This document shows, piece by piece, positions 9,810 to 19,050 of a stretch of 64,000 nt of DNA. Source of the stretch: Burkholderia cepacia (GTDB taxonomy: Bacteria; Pseudomonadota; Gammaproteobacteria; Burkholderiales; Burkholderiaceae); the NCBI RefSeq assembly GCF_001039005.1, contig NZ_LDWR01000004.1, forward strand, positions 122,742 through 186,741, written 5' to 3'. The notes below the pieces were generated by a model. It was not told where the DNA came from and made no database searches. It saw nothing but the letters and a program-made list of their open reading frames with translations. The position numbers were made by a program, and so were the translations under genes. Each line of letters opens with the position of its first letter. Position 1 is the stretch's first letter.

Positions 9810-9839
9810 CCGTTCGGGGGTTCGAATAAAATCGAACGG
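9810..9839. promoter_or_regulatory. Palindromic operator in front of the TetR gene
   Basis: Two overlapping perfect inverted repeats lie here: GTTCGA (9820-9825) with TCGAAC (9832-9837), spacer 6, and CCGTTCG (9810-9816) with CGAACGG (9833-9839). The right half serves both. The site is 15-44 bp upstream of the TetR start codon, where an autoregulatory operator is expected. Binding by this TetR protein is inferred. Confidence 0.65.
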
Positions 9840-9904
9840 CCGTACTATTATTGAGTGCGGCCGCTCGCGAAACAAGGAAATTATTAGAAACCGGTGTCTA
9901 ACCG

Positions 9905-9946
9905 AGCCGCTATTTTGCGCGATTCCGGCGAGGCCGGAGCGGCTTT
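9905..9946. terminator. Nested hairpin between clsB-type gene and TetR
   Basis: AGCCGCT (9905-9911) pairs with AGCGGCT (9938-9944), and inside it TCCGGC (9924-9929) pairs with GCCGGA (9933-9938), which shares one base with the outer arm. Four T follow on the plus strand. It sits after the stop of the leftward phospholipase gene, where a 3' end is expected, but the T-tract faces the other way. Confidence 0.35.
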
Positions 9947-9995
9947 TCCGCACGAACGTGCGGACAGATTTTTTGAAGCGAACGCTTAGTCCGCG

Positions 9996-11270
9996 TCAGT
10001 CGTAACCGCCGACCGTCAGCGCCTTCATCACGACACGATACGTCGTATAGGCCAGCCAGTTCAGCAGACGCTCGATGCGCGGGCGCGCGGCAAATCGCGC
10101 GGGATCGATCTCCCGGCCGTCGGCGAACGCGGCCGTGATCGCGTCGCGCAGTTCGTTCGTCACTGCATCGTAGCGCACCAGCACGACATTGGCCTCATTG
10201 TTCAGCATCAGGCTCAGCGCGTCCAGATTCGACGAGCCGACCGTCGCCCAGTTGTCGTCGATCACGGCCACCTTGCCGTGCAGCATCGTCTTGTCGTATT
10301 CGGCCACGCGCACGCCCGCGCGCAGCAGCGCATGGTAGAGGAACGGCACGGCCGTATCGAGCGCCGCAAACTCCTTGCGGCCGACCAGGATCCGCACGTC
10401 GACGCCGCGCCGCGCGGCGCCCGTCAGCGCGCGGCGCAGCTTGCGGCCCGGCATGAAGTACGGATTCGCGAGCAGGATCTGCTGGCGCGCCTGGCCGATC
10501 GCCGCGAGATAGGCCTTCTCGATCGCACGACGGTTCACGACGTTGTCGCGCGCGACGAACGCGACGCTCGGCTCCGTCACGACCCGCAGCGCGCCGGCCT
10601 TGATCCACCGGTGGCTGCGCATCCAGCGCCGGAACATGTCGGGGAACGCTTCGCCTCCGTGCAGCCCGGCCGCGTATTGCGCATACGGCTTGTGGCCGAA
10701 CCGGATCCGGTGCCACTGCAGTTCGAACGCGGCGCGCACGTCGGACACCGCGGGCCCCGCCATCTCGACCGCGAAATCCCAGCGCGGAAACGGTAGCGTC
10801 GCACCGCCCTGCGCATAGTCGTCGACGATGTTGATGCCGCCGCAGAACGCGACCGCGTGATCGATCACCGCGAGCTTGCGGTGCGTGCGCGAGAAGCCGA
10901 AACGGCCGAACAGGAAGCGGTTGTAGATGCTGTGCTCGACGCCCGCCGCGACCCACGTGTCGAACAGCGGCAGGCGCGCGGTGCCGATGCCGTCGGTGAT
11001 CACGCGCACGCGCACGCCACGCTGCGCCGCGCGGATCAGCGCGTCCGACACCGGGCGGCCGGCGGCGTCGTCGCAGAAGATGTAGGTTTCGAGCATCACC
11101 TGCTCGCGGGCCGCATCGATCCGTTCGATCAGTGCCGCGAAGAATTCGCAGCCGCCCTCGCACAGTCGCACCGTGTTGCCCGCCGTGAACGCGAGCCGCG
11201 ACGCGGAACCGCGTTCCTGCAGGAACATCTGCCGCAATTGCGCGAAACGCTTGCGGGTCTCCGCAGTCAT
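9996..11270 (-). CDS. Phospholipase D-family cardiolipin synthase, ClsB type
   Basis: A 424-residue protein with two HKD motifs: HRKLAVIDHAVAFCGG (His130, Lys132, Asp137) and, near residue 345, LHGKVAVIDDNWATVGSSN. These make one active site that transfers phosphatidyl groups, giving cardiolipin from phosphatidylglycerol or phosphatidylethanolamine-type donors at the inner membrane. No strong N-terminal membrane anchors are seen, as in ClsB rather than ClsA. Its ATG overlaps the nudB stop by 4 bp (ATGA), so the two are translationally coupled. A second, lipoprotein-type member of the family is at 39143-40768. Confidence 0.88.
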   Translation of the reverse strand: MTAETRKRFAQLRQMFLQERGSASRLAFTAGNTVRLCEGGCEFFAALIERIDAAREQVMLETYIFCDDAAGRPVSDALIRAAQRGVRVRVITDGIGTARLPLFDTWVAAGVEHSIYNRFLFGRFGFSRTHRKLAVIDHAVAFCGGINIVDDYAQGGATLPFPRWDFAVEMAGPAVSDVRAAFELQWHRIRFGHKPYAQYAAGLHGGEAFPDMFRRWMRSHRWIKAGALRVVTEPSVAFVARDNVVNRRAIEKAYLAAIGQARQQILLANPYFMPGRKLRRALTGAARRGVDVRILVGRKEFAALDTAVPFLYHALLRAGVRVAEYDKTMLHGKVAVIDDNWATVGSSNLDALSLMLNNEANVVLVRYDAVTNELRDAITAAFADGREIDPARFAARPRIERLLNWLAYTTYRVVMKALTVGGYD

Positions 11271-11761
11271 GCGGACGAGCCGTGCGGCGCCCGCGCGAGT
11301 GCCACGCGCGCGGGCAATTGCAGGATCGCCTCGGCGTTCGACGGCGAGAAGCAGCGCGCGGCCGCCTCGCGGAACGGCAACCATGCATGGTCGACATGCT
11401 CGCGCGGCGACAGCGTCACGTCGACGCAACGCGGCACGCACAGCCCGAACCAGTGCTCGGTGTTGCGCGTGACACCCGGTGCATAACGATGCAGGTATTG
11501 CGGATAGATCGTGTATTCGATCCGGTGGCGCCAGTCGGCGAGCGCGGTGGCGGGCACGTCCGGCGTGCCGATCGAGATGCCGGTTTCCTCGGCCACTTCG
11601 CGTGCGGCGGTGACCGCGAGCGGCTCGTCGAGCATGTCCTTCGATCCGGTCACCGATTGCCAGAAATCGGGCTGGTCGGCACGCTTGATCACCAGCACAT
11701 CGAGGTCGGGCGTGTAGATCACGACGAGAACGGATTCGGGGATTTTCGGCGGCTTCGTCAT
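11267..11761 (-). CDS. nudB: Dihydroneopterin triphosphate pyrophosphatase (Nudix), NudB
   Basis: A 164-residue Nudix hydrolase. NudB removes pyrophosphate from dihydroneopterin triphosphate in folate synthesis. The Nudix helix is visible (TAAREVAEETGI, with Arg54, Glu55, Glu58, Glu59). The spacing before it is one residue longer than the standard GX5EX7REUXEEXGU, as counted from Gly39 to Arg54. The ATG at 11761 starts MTKPPKIPESVLVVIYT, a NudB-like beginning. The gene lies downstream of aspS, a common betaproteobacterial arrangement, but a terminator separates the two. It may also act on other nucleotides such as dATP. Confidence 0.85.
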   Translation of the reverse strand: MTKPPKIPESVLVVIYTPDLDVLVIKRADQPDFWQSVTGSKDMLDEPLAVTAAREVAEETGISIGTPDVPATALADWRHRIEYTIYPQYLHRYAPGVTRNTEHWFGLCVPRCVDVTLSPREHVDHAWLPFREAAARCFSPSNAEAILQLPARVALARAPHGSSA

Positions 11762-11844
11762 CTTTGTTTCATGCGGCACAGGGCCGCGCGCCGAGCATGT
11801 GCTCCGAACGTGCGGCAAGTGCTGCGACTGTACCGCAAAAAACG

Positions 11845-11870
11845 AAAAAGGCGCATCGCAGCGCCTTTTT
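11845..11870 (-). terminator. Rho-independent terminator of aspS
   Basis: AAAAAGGCGC (11845-11854) pairs with GCGCCTTTTT (11861-11870) around a 6-base loop. Read on the minus strand it is followed by a T-rich run interrupted by CG. It lies 50 bp after the aspS stop. Confidence 0.85.
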
Positions 11871-11921
11871 CATGTGCGTCGTGTGCGCGTCGCCGCACAC
11901 ACGAGGGGTTGCGAAAGCGCG

Positions 11922-13724
11922 TTACGCCTTCGGCTGTTCCGGCTGACGCAGACGGATGTGCAGTTCGCGCAGCTGACGCTCGTCGACCGGGCTCGGCGCC
12001 TGCGTGAGCAGATCCTGCGCACGCTGCGTCTTCGGGAACGCGATCACGTCGCGGATCGAATCGGCGCCGGCCATCATCGTGACGATGCGGTCAAGACCGA
12101 ATGCGATACCACCATGCGGCGGCGCGCCGTATTGCAGTGCGTCCAGCAGGAAGCCGAACTTCAGCTGAGCCTCTTCCGCGCCGATCTTCAGTGCGCGGAA
12201 CACCTTGCTCTGCACTTCCTCCTGGTAGATACGCACCGAGCCGCCGCCGATTTCCCAGCCGTTCAGCACCATGTCGTAGGCCTTCGCGAGGCAGCGGCCC
12301 GGGTCGGTCTCGAGGTACTCGAGGTGCTCGTCCTTCGGGCTCGTGAACGGGTGGTGCGCGGCGACGTAGCGTGCATCTTCGTCGTCGTATTCGAACATCG
12401 GGAAGTCGACGACCCACAGCGGCTTCCAGCCGGCCTGGACGAGGCCGTTCGCCTTGCCGAATTCCGAATGGCCGATCTTCAGGCGCAGCGCGCCGAGGCT
12501 GTCGTTGACGACCTTCGCGCGGTCGGCCGCGAAGAAGATGATGTCGCCGTCTTCAGCGCCGGTGCGCTCGAGAATCGCCGCGATCGATGCGTCATGCAGG
12601 TTCTTGACGATCGGGCTCTGCAGGCCGTCACGGCCCTTCGCCTTCTCGTTGACCTTGATCCATGCGAGGCCCTTCGCGCCGTAGATGCGCACGAATTCGG
12701 TGTAGCCGTCGATGTCGCCACGCGACAGCTCGCTGCCCTTCGGCACGCGCAGCGCCGCGACACGGCCGTCCTTCGCGTTGGCCGGCGTGCTGAACACCTT
12801 GAAGTCGACGTCCTTCATCGCGTCGGTCAGCTCGGTGAATTCGAGCTGCACGCGCAGGTCCGGCTTGTCCGAACCGAAACGCGCCATCGCTTCCGAGTAC
12901 GGCATGACCGGGAACGTCGCGTCGAGTTCGACGTCGATCGTCGTCTTGAAGATGTGACGGATCATGTCTTCGAACAGGTCACGGATTTCCTGCTCGCCGA
13001 GGAACGACGTCTCGCAGTCGATCTGCGTGAATTCCGGCTGACGGTCGGCACGGAGATCCTCGTCGCGGAAGCACTTGGTGATCTGGTAGTAACGGTCGAA
13101 GTTCGCGACCATCAGCAACTGCTTGAACAGCTGCGGCGACTGCGGCAGCGCGAAGAACTGGCCCGCGTTCACGCGCGACGGCACGAGGTAGTCGCGCGCG
13201 CCTTCCGGCGTGCTCTTCGTCAGCATCGGCGTTTCGATGTCGATGAAGCCCTGCTCGTCGAGGTACTTGCGCGCCTCGATCGCGACGCGGTAACGCAGGC
13301 GCAGGTTGTGCTGCATCTGCGGACGGCGCAGGTCGAGCACGCGGTGCGTGAGACGCGTCGTTTCCGACAGGTTGTCGTCGTCGAGCTGGAACGGCGGCGT
13401 GACCGACGCGTTCAGCACGGTCAGCTCGTGGCACAGCACTTCGATCTTGCCGCTCTTCAGCCCGGCATTGACCGTGCCTTCCGGACGGTTGCGCACGAGA
13501 CCCTTCACCTGCACGCAGAACTCGTTGCGCACGCCTTCGGCGGTCGCGAACATTTCCGCGCGATCCGGGTCGCACACCACCTGCACGAGGCCTTCACGAT
13601 CGCGCAGGTCGATGAAGATCACACCGCCGTGATCGCGGCGGCGCTGCACCCAGCCGCACAGCGACACGGTTTGGCCCAGCAGGTGTTCGGTCACGAGACC
13701 GCAGTATTCAGTACGCATCGACAT
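11922..13724 (-). CDS. aspS: Aspartyl-tRNA synthetase, probably non-discriminating
   Basis: A 600-residue class II synthetase that charges tRNA-Asp. It has the N-terminal anticodon-binding OB fold ([19 protein letters not shown]), motif 2 ([15 protein letters not shown]) and motif 3 ([12 protein letters not shown]). The anticodon domain has His in RRRDHGG and Gly in RPEGTVN; as I recall, these two positions (H31/G82 in Pseudomonas aeruginosa) mark AspRS enzymes that also charge tRNA-Asn, for later amidation by GatCAB. Either the ATG at 13724 (MSMRTEYC) or at 13718 could be used. DUF502 and FmdB genes lie upstream on the same strand. Confidence 0.96.
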   Translation of the reverse strand: MSMRTEYCGLVTEHLLGQTVSLCGWVQRRRDHGGVIFIDLRDREGLVQVVCDPDRAEMFATAEGVRNEFCVQVKGLVRNRPEGTVNAGLKSGKIEVLCHELTVLNASVTPPFQLDDDNLSETTRLTHRVLDLRRPQMQHNLRLRYRVAIEARKYLDEQGFIDIETPMLTKSTPEGARDYLVPSRVNAGQFFALPQSPQLFKQLLMVANFDRYYQITKCFRDEDLRADRQPEFTQIDCETSFLGEQEIRDLFEDMIRHIFKTTIDVELDATFPVMPYSEAMARFGSDKPDLRVQLEFTELTDAMKDVDFKVFSTPANAKDGRVAALRVPKGSELSRGDIDGYTEFVRIYGAKGLAWIKVNEKAKGRDGLQSPIVKNLHDASIAAILERTGAEDGDIIFFAADRAKVVNDSLGALRLKIGHSEFGKANGLVQAGWKPLWVVDFPMFEYDDEDARYVAAHHPFTSPKDEHLEYLETDPGRCLAKAYDMVLNGWEIGGGSVRIYQEEVQSKVFRALKIGAEEAQLKFGFLLDALQYGAPPHGGIAFGLDRIVTMMAGADSIRDVIAFPKTQRAQDLLTQAPSPVDERQLRELHIRLRQPEQPKA

Positions 13725-13791
13725 GATGTTTGCTTTCGTTCGGTTTGATCAACGGGCGCCGCAACGCGCGGCCCGGGCGATGATTCTTTAC

Positions 13792-14442
13792 TTACAGCGG
13801 CGGCTCGACGGGGCGGCGGGCGGGCGCCGGAGCCGGCGCCGGGGGCGCCACGACGCCCATCGAGACGATGTACTTCAGCGCGGCATCGACCGACATGTCG
13901 AGTTCGATGACTTCGCTCTTCGGCAGCATCAGGAAGAAGCCCGACGTCGGGTTCGGCGTCGTCGGGATATACACGCTCACGTATTCTTCCGTCAGATGAT
14001 TGAGCACGTCGCCGCCGGGCGTGCCGGTCAGAAACGCGATCGTATACGAGCCGCGACGCGGATATTCGATCAGCAGCGCCTTGCGGAACGCGTTGCCGCT
14101 GCTCGACAGCAGCGTGTCCGATACCTGCTTGACGCTCGTGTAGATCGGCCCCACGACCGGGATGTGGCGCACGACTGCATTCCACCAGGTGACGAGCTTC
14201 TGGCCGACGAAATTCCGCGTGGCCAGACCGACGACGAAGATGAACGCAAGCGTCAGCACCGCGCCGATCCCCGGCAGGTGGAAGCCGAGCATCCGCTCGG
14301 GCTGCCACGATTCAGGCAGCAGGAGCAGCGTCTGGTCCATCGTGCCGATGATGAGACCGAGCACCCACAGCGTGATCGCGAGCGGGACGAGAACCAGCAG
14401 GCCGGTCAGAAACACCGATTTCAGGGTCGTCTTTTTCATCAT
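13792..14442 (-). CDS. DUF502 family inner-membrane protein
   Basis: A 216-residue protein with two hydrophobic segments, about residues 9-30 (SVFLTGLLVLVPLAITLWVL) and 57-75, and the conserved block VVRHIPVVGPIYTSVKQV that marks DUF502. The function of the family is unknown to me. The C-terminal tail is rich in Pro and Ala (VVAPPAPAPAPARRP). It lies between the fmdB-like gene (61-bp gap upstream) and aspS (67 bp downstream), all leftward, so co-transcription is likely. An alternative ATG is three bases downstream at 14439. Confidence 0.85.
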   Translation of the reverse strand: MMKKTTLKSVFLTGLLVLVPLAITLWVLGLIIGTMDQTLLLLPESWQPERMLGFHLPGIGAVLTLAFIFVVGLATRNFVGQKLVTWWNAVVRHIPVVGPIYTSVKQVSDTLLSSSGNAFRKALLIEYPRRGSYTIAFLTGTPGGDVLNHLTEEYVSVYIPTTPNPTSGFFLMLPKSEVIELDMSVDAALKYIVSMGVVAPPAPAPAPARRPVEPPL

Positions 14443-14503
14443 CTGCCGTCAATGAACCGCGCCGGCGGCGCGGGGTGGTCGCGGCCCGGTCGGACCGCGA
14501 CGG

Positions 14504-14848
14504 TCAACTACTGGCGGCGGGCGCTGCAGCCGGGGCGGGCGCGGCGCTCGTCGTCGTGCTTTCGGAACTCGCTGCGGCCGGCCCGGCCGCTGCCGGTTCC
14601 GCCGCGGCGGGCGCAGTCGCAGCCGCGTCACCCGACGCGGTCGCCGGCGCACTGGCGCCACCCGAACCGCCACGGAAATCGGTGACGTACCAACCCGAGC
14701 CCTTCAGCTGGAAGCCCGCGGCAGTTACCTGCTTGCGAAACGCATCCTTCCCGCATTCCGGGCACTGCGACAACGGCGCGTCGCTCATCTTCTGGAGCAC
14801 GTCCTTCGCGAAACCACACGCTTCGCATCGATAGGCGTAGATCGGCAT
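14504..14848 (-). CDS. FmdB-family zinc-ribbon protein
   Basis: A 114-residue protein. The first 35 residues form a zinc ribbon with Cys8, Cys11, Cys29 and Cys32 (YRCEACG and SQCPECG), as in the FmdB family of putative regulators. The last 45 residues are a low-complexity tail of Ala, Ser, Pro and Thr that is not part of the domain. The ATG at 14848 gives the standard MPIYAYRC start. It is followed on the same strand by DUF502 and aspS, a common neighbourhood in betaproteobacteria. The biological role is unproven. Confidence 0.88.
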   Translation of the reverse strand: MPIYAYRCEACGFAKDVLQKMSDAPLSQCPECGKDAFRKQVTAAGFQLKGSGWYVTDFRGGSGGASAPATASGDAAATAPAAAEPAAAGPAAASSESTTTSAAPAPAAAPAASS

Positions 14849-14943
14849 GATATTTTTCCCGCGGAAACTGGAAACGGCTTGCAAAACCTTGAATTATAGC
14901 CGAAACCCCGGCGCGTTCCGGCAACGGCCGCTACGCCCGCGCA

Positions 14944-15570
14944 TCAGCGGCGGCGCCACGTGAGCCAGCGCTCGTGCCCTTCGAACACGGCCAGCGAATC
15001 GGTCACGGGCAAATCCTCGATCAGCTCGAAGTGCGGCGCGAGCAGCGCATCGAGTTCGGCACGCTCGATCCCGAACGGCGGCCCCTTCGGTTTCGCCGTC
15101 AGGAAGAAATAGCCGGCCAGCAATCCGCCCGTGGGCAGCAACCCGGCCATCCGCGCCGCATAGTCGGCGCGCAGGCTCGGCGGCAGCGCGCACAGGAACG
15201 CGCGCTCGTACACCCACTGCACGTCGAACGGCGGCCGGTACGCGAAGAAATCGGCCTGCTCGACGACGTCCGCATGCGCGCCCAGTTGCGCCTTCGCGGT
15301 GGCCACCGCCTGCGCGGCGAAATCGATCGCGCGCACGGGCCAGCCGGCCTGCGCGAGCCAGCCGGCCTCCTGCGCACTGCCGCAGCCGGGAATCAGCACC
15401 GGGCACGGCGTGAGCCGGTGCGCGAACACGCGAAAACCGTCAGGCACACCGCCGAATTCCCACGGCGTCACACCCCGCTCGAAACGCTCGTCCCAGAACG
15501 ACGCATTGCCGGGGTCGCGCGTCGCGAAATCCGCGGCCGTCGGTGCGGCCGGTTGCTTCGGATCGGACAT
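14944..15570 (-). CDS. SAM-dependent methyltransferase, thiopurine methyltransferase-like
   Basis: A 208-residue methyltransferase. Motif I for S-adenosylmethionine binding is VLIPGCGSAQE (58-68), and an acidic end of beta-2 follows in VRAIDFAAQAV. The N-terminal FWDERFERGVTPWEFGG is typical of the thiopurine methyltransferase-like group in bacteria, which methylates small thiol, selenium or tellurium compounds. The start at 15570 has an AAAGGAGC ribosome site, while the upstream ATG at 15591 overlaps the ubiB stop. It follows ubiB closely on the same strand. The substrate is unknown. Confidence 0.82.
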   Translation of the reverse strand: MSDPKQPAAPTAADFATRDPGNASFWDERFERGVTPWEFGGVPDGFRVFAHRLTPCPVLIPGCGSAQEAGWLAQAGWPVRAIDFAAQAVATAKAQLGAHADVVEQADFFAYRPPFDVQWVYERAFLCALPPSLRADYAARMAGLLPTGGLLAGYFFLTAKPKGPPFGIERAELDALLAPHFELIEDLPVTDSLAVFEGHERWLTWRRR

Positions 15571-15587
15571 CGCTCTGCTCCTTTCGG

Positions 15588-17165
15588 TCATGAGCCGTAC
15601 GCGAGCGCGAGCAGCACGCGCGCGACGAGGGCCCCGACGCCGACGGCGAGGCCGAAAATCAGCAGCGCCTGCAGCAACCGGTTCGTCCGCTTCTGTTCGA
15701 TGAGGATCTGACGCATCAGGTCCTCGCTCGCGGCGCGCGGCGCGTCATGGCGCGCCGCCATCGCGTGATGGATCAGGCGCGGCAGTTGCGGCAGCGTCTT
15801 GCTCCACTGCGGCGCCTCGACCTTGAAGCGCTCGTACCAGCCGCGCAGGCCGATCTGCTCGGTCATCCAGCGCTCGAGGTACGGCTTCGCGGTCTTCCAC
15901 AGGTCGAGCTCGGGGTCGAGCGAGCGGCCAAGACCTTCGACGTTCAGCATCGTCTTCTGCAGCAGCACGAGTTGCGGCTGGATCTCGACGTTGAAGCGAC
16001 GCGACGTCGAGAACAGGCGCATCAGCACCTGGCCGAGCGAGATGTCCTTCAGCGCGCGGTCGAAATACGGCTCGCACACCGCGCGGATCGCGCTTTCGAG
16101 CTCCTCGACGCGCGTCTCGGGCGGCACCCAGCCCGATTCGAGGTGGAGCGTCGCGACGCGGTGGTAGTCGCGCTTGAAGAACGCGAGGAAGTTCTGCGCG
16201 AGGTAGTTCTTGTCGAAATCGGACAGCGCGCCGACGATCCCGAAATCGAGCGCGACGTAGCGGCCGAACGTGTTCGGGTCGAGGCTCACCTGGATGTTGC
16301 CGGGGTGCATGTCCGCATGGAAGAAACCATCGCGGAACACCTGCGTGAAGAAGATCTCGACGCCTTCGCGCGCAAGCTTCTTGATATCGACGCCGGCCGT
16401 GCGCAGCGTCTCGACCTGGCTGATCGGCACGCCGGTCATGCGCTCCATCACGAGCACCTGCGACGTCGAGAAATCCCAGAACATCTCGGGCACGAGCAGC
16501 AGGTCGAGGCCCGCGAAGTTGCGGCGCAGCTGGCTGCCGTTCGCGGCCTCGCGCATCAGGTCGAGCTCATCGTGCAGGTACTTGTCGAATTCGGCAACGA
16601 CCTCGCGCGGCTTCAGGCGCCGGCCGTCAGCCCACATGCGTTCGGTCCAGATGGCGATGTCGCGCATCAGCGCGAGATCCGAATCGATCACGGACAGCAT
16701 GTTCGGACGCAGCACCTTGACCGCGACGGCCTTGCCCGCGTGCACGCCCTGCTTGAGCTTCGCGAAATGCACCTGCGCGATCGACGCGCTTGCGACCGGC
16801 TCGCGCTCGAATTCGTCGAACAGCTCGTCGACCGGCGCACCGAGCGACTTCTCGATGATCGCGATCGCGACCGCCGAATCGAACGGCGGCACCTGGTCCT
16901 GCAGCTTCGCGAGTTCGTTCGCGAAATCGACCGACAGCAGGTCGCGGCGCGTCGACAGCACCTGGCCGAACTTCACGAAGATGGGGCCGAGACTTTCGAG
17001 CGCACGACGCAGCCGCACGGCGGGCGGATCGGAATAACGACGGCCGATCGTCGTGATCCGCAGCAGCAGCTTCACGCGCCGGTCGTCGATCCGGGACAGC
17101 ATCACTTCGTCGAGACCAAAGCGGATGACGGTGTAGACAATCTTGATGAAACGGAAAATGCGCAT
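15588..17165 (-). CDS. ubiB: Ubiquinone biosynthesis regulatory kinase-like protein UbiB
   Basis: A 525-residue member of the UbiB/ADCK atypical kinase family, needed for aerobic ubiquinone synthesis at the inner membrane. The family's KxGQ motif is in [16 protein letters not shown] (Lys65 to Gln68), followed by the alanine-rich loop region ([15 protein letters not shown]) and the kinase core with HADMHPGNI and ALDFGIVG. The C-terminus ends in two hydrophobic stretches ([21 protein letters not shown]), the expected membrane anchor. It is downstream of ubiJ (12-bp gap), with ubiE further up on the same strand. Length is usual for the family. Confidence 0.95.
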   Translation of the reverse strand: MRIFRFIKIVYTVIRFGLDEVMLSRIDDRRVKLLLRITTIGRRYSDPPAVRLRRALESLGPIFVKFGQVLSTRRDLLSVDFANELAKLQDQVPPFDSAVAIAIIEKSLGAPVDELFDEFEREPVASASIAQVHFAKLKQGVHAGKAVAVKVLRPNMLSVIDSDLALMRDIAIWTERMWADGRRLKPREVVAEFDKYLHDELDLMREAANGSQLRRNFAGLDLLLVPEMFWDFSTSQVLVMERMTGVPISQVETLRTAGVDIKKLAREGVEIFFTQVFRDGFFHADMHPGNIQVSLDPNTFGRYVALDFGIVGALSDFDKNYLAQNFLAFFKRDYHRVATLHLESGWVPPETRVEELESAIRAVCEPYFDRALKDISLGQVLMRLFSTSRRFNVEIQPQLVLLQKTMLNVEGLGRSLDPELDLWKTAKPYLERWMTEQIGLRGWYERFKVEAPQWSKTLPQLPRLIHHAMAARHDAPRAASEDLMRQILIEQKRTNRLLQALLIFGLAVGVGALVARVLLALAYGS

Positions 17166-17177
17166 GCCCTGCGGCCC

Positions 17178-17804
17178 TCAGTGCGCGCCGCGCGGGCCGG
17201 AACCCGTGCGCGCGCCGATTTTTTGTTCGAGTCGCTCGACCCGCTTTTCGACCCGCGCGAGCGCATCGCGTGCGCGCGCCAGTTCGGCGTCGAAGCCGCC
17301 GAGCGACGCGCGCCGGACGACTTGCGGGTTCTCGTCGAGCCAGTATTCGGCGACGGAATCGAGCACGTTGCGGCCGGTGCGTCGCGCGCGCGCACCGGCG
17401 TCGCGCACGACCGTCGCGATCCGGTATGCCGCCGCGTCGCCGACCAGCTTCGCGAGATCTTCTTCAGGTTCCCAGCGCAGGTGCTCGGCCAGCTTCGCGA
17501 TCTGCGTCGCGAATTCCGCGTCGCCCTCGATCTTCACGTGCTTCATCACGGCCGCCTGGCCGCCCTGCAGGAATGCGGCGACCGTATCGCCCGCGAGCGC
17601 GATCGACACGTCGACCTGCTGCGCATCCTGTGCGTCGACGGCCGACAGATAACCGTCGGGCTGCACCAGCAGCGTGAGCGTGACGGGGGGCACGTCGATC
17701 CGGGCAGTCTTGCCCGCATAGGGAATCAGGCGGTCGCGTGCCCACGATTCGCGCGCGAGCAAGTGATTGACGGCAGCAGCAAAAGGCTTGGCGGCAAAGG
17801 TCAT
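17178..17804 (-). CDS. ubiJ: Ubiquinone biosynthesis accessory factor UbiJ (SCP2 domain)
   Basis: A 208-residue protein with an N-terminal SCP2 lipid-binding domain (about 15-110; LTLLVQPDGYLS, VKIEGDAEFATQIAKLA) and a C-terminal coiled coil (ARARDALARVEKRVERLEQKI). UbiJ binds hydrophobic ubiquinone intermediates and helps assemble the Ubi complex with UbiK. The ATG at 17804 gives a family-like start; open frame upstream crosses a terminator. It lies directly before ubiB. Assignment rests on domain pattern and on the ubiE-ubiJ-ubiB context, here interrupted by the Tim44 gene. Confidence 0.9.
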   Translation of the reverse strand: MTFAAKPFAAAVNHLLARESWARDRLIPYAGKTARIDVPPVTLTLLVQPDGYLSAVDAQDAQQVDVSIALAGDTVAAFLQGGQAAVMKHVKIEGDAEFATQIAKLAEHLRWEPEEDLAKLVGDAAAYRIATVVRDAGARARRTGRNVLDSVAEYWLDENPQVVRRASLGGFDAELARARDALARVEKRVERLEQKIGARTGSGPRGAH

Positions 17805-17810
17805 CGGGCT

Positions 17811-17853
17811 GGGAAAGAAAAAACCCGCGCAGGCCGGGCGCCCACGCGGGTTT
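17811..17853 (-). terminator. Rho-independent terminator after the Tim44 gene
   Basis: AAACCCGCG (17821-17829) pairs with CGCGGGTTT (17845-17853). On the minus strand the stem runs into TTTTTTCTTT. It separates the Tim44-domain gene from ubiJ-ubiB. Confidence 0.85.
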
Positions 17854-17968
17854 CTATTGTAACGTCGGATCGCTGGCAGACCGTGCCTGACCGTACACCC
17901 GGGCGGCAAGCGGTCGCAGCGAAGCGGCCGTCGCCCGGGCATCCGGCGGCGCGAGCCGCCGGTCGCGC

Positions 17969-19009
17969 TCAGTGCGTGTTGAGCTGCTGGATGCCCGCGA
18001 GCAGCCAGCCCTGACTGCCCGACTTCGACAGGTTCCACACTTCGTCGAACGGCGCGGCCGACGCATTCGCCGATTCGCGGATCAGGCCGTGGAAGCGCAC
18101 GCTCGCCGACTGCTCGATGCCGCGATCCTCGATCGCGACCAGTTCCGCGTCAAGCTGCACGACGTCGGTCTGGTTCGACTCGTTGCCGCGCGAATCGAGG
18201 TCGATCTTGATCTCGGCGAACATTTCGGGGGTCGTGAACTCGCGGATGTCGGCCAGGTTGCCCTGGTCCCACGCGGCCTGCAGGCGCACGAAATACACCT
18301 TCGAGCTGCGCAGGAATGCTTCGGTGTCGAAGCCCGCCGGCACCTGGAGCGGCGCCGCCGCTGCCATTGCGCCTGCCGCCGCGCCGGTGGCCGCGGCACC
18401 GCCGCCGAACACGCCTTGCGCTTCGTTCGCGTAGCTGCTGCCGCTGCCGGCGTAGTTGCTGCCGGTGTTGCCCTGCTGGAACGACGGGCTTTGCGAGTAG
18501 CCGCCCGACGACGAGGCCGAGCCGCCGACCGAGTACGCCGGCTCTTGCGTGCGGCGGCGATTCATGAACTTGCGGATCAGCCAGATGCCGACGAACGCGA
18601 GCAGCGCGATCACGATGATGTTCGACATCATGCCGGCGAATGCCTCGCCGAGACCGAAGTGCGACAGCAGCGCCGCGATGCCGAGACCGGCAGCGAGGCC
18701 GGCGATCGGGCCGAGCCAGCGTGAGCGGTTGGGCTGCGCGGCCGGCGCGGGCGCGGCCGGGTTCGCACGCTGCGCCTGCGACGGCGCGGCCTGCTGCATC
18801 GGCTGCTGCGCGGGCGGCGTGGCCTGGCGCTGCGTGACGGTGGAGTTCTGGCGGCCGATGCTGCGCCCGCCGCCTACGCGCTTGGCTTCGGCGTCGAGCG
18901 ATGCGAACGTGCCGGCCGTGAGCAGGCCGACCATCAGCAGCGTGCCGACCCGTCGAGCCCACGGCTTCGACGGCTTGCTACGGTTGAACAACGAACGCGA
19001 TTCGGACAT
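17969..19009 (-). CDS. Tim44-like domain membrane protein
   Basis: A 346-residue protein. A first hydrophobic segment at about 22-41 (VGTLLMVGLLTAGTFASLDA) looks like a signal or anchor, then a Gln/Pro/Ala-rich linker, then two transmembrane segments (GPIAGLAAGLGIAALLSHFG and NIIVIALLAFVGIWLIRKF), a Gly/Ser-rich stretch and a C-terminal Tim44-like domain (VYFVRLQAAWDQGNLADIRE onward). The role in bacteria is unknown; the domain binds membranes in mitochondria. The ATG at 19009 is preferred over the adjacent GTG at 19012 because of the GGAGAAA spacing. It lies 41 bp after ubiE. Confidence 0.85.
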   Translation of the reverse strand: MSESRSLFNRSKPSKPWARRVGTLLMVGLLTAGTFASLDAEAKRVGGGRSIGRQNSTVTQRQATPPAQQPMQQAAPSQAQRANPAAPAPAAQPNRSRWLGPIAGLAAGLGIAALLSHFGLGEAFAGMMSNIIVIALLAFVGIWLIRKFMNRRRTQEPAYSVGGSASSSGGYSQSPSFQQGNTGSNYAGSGSSYANEAQGVFGGGAAATGAAAGAMAAAAPLQVPAGFDTEAFLRSSKVYFVRLQAAWDQGNLADIREFTTPEMFAEIKIDLDSRGNESNQTDVVQLDAELVAIEDRGIEQSASVRFHGLIRESANASAAPFDEVWNLSKSGSQGWLLAGIQQLNTH

Positions 19010-19050
19010 CACTTTCTCCAGATGTAAGGCGAATGTATGGAAAAAACCCC

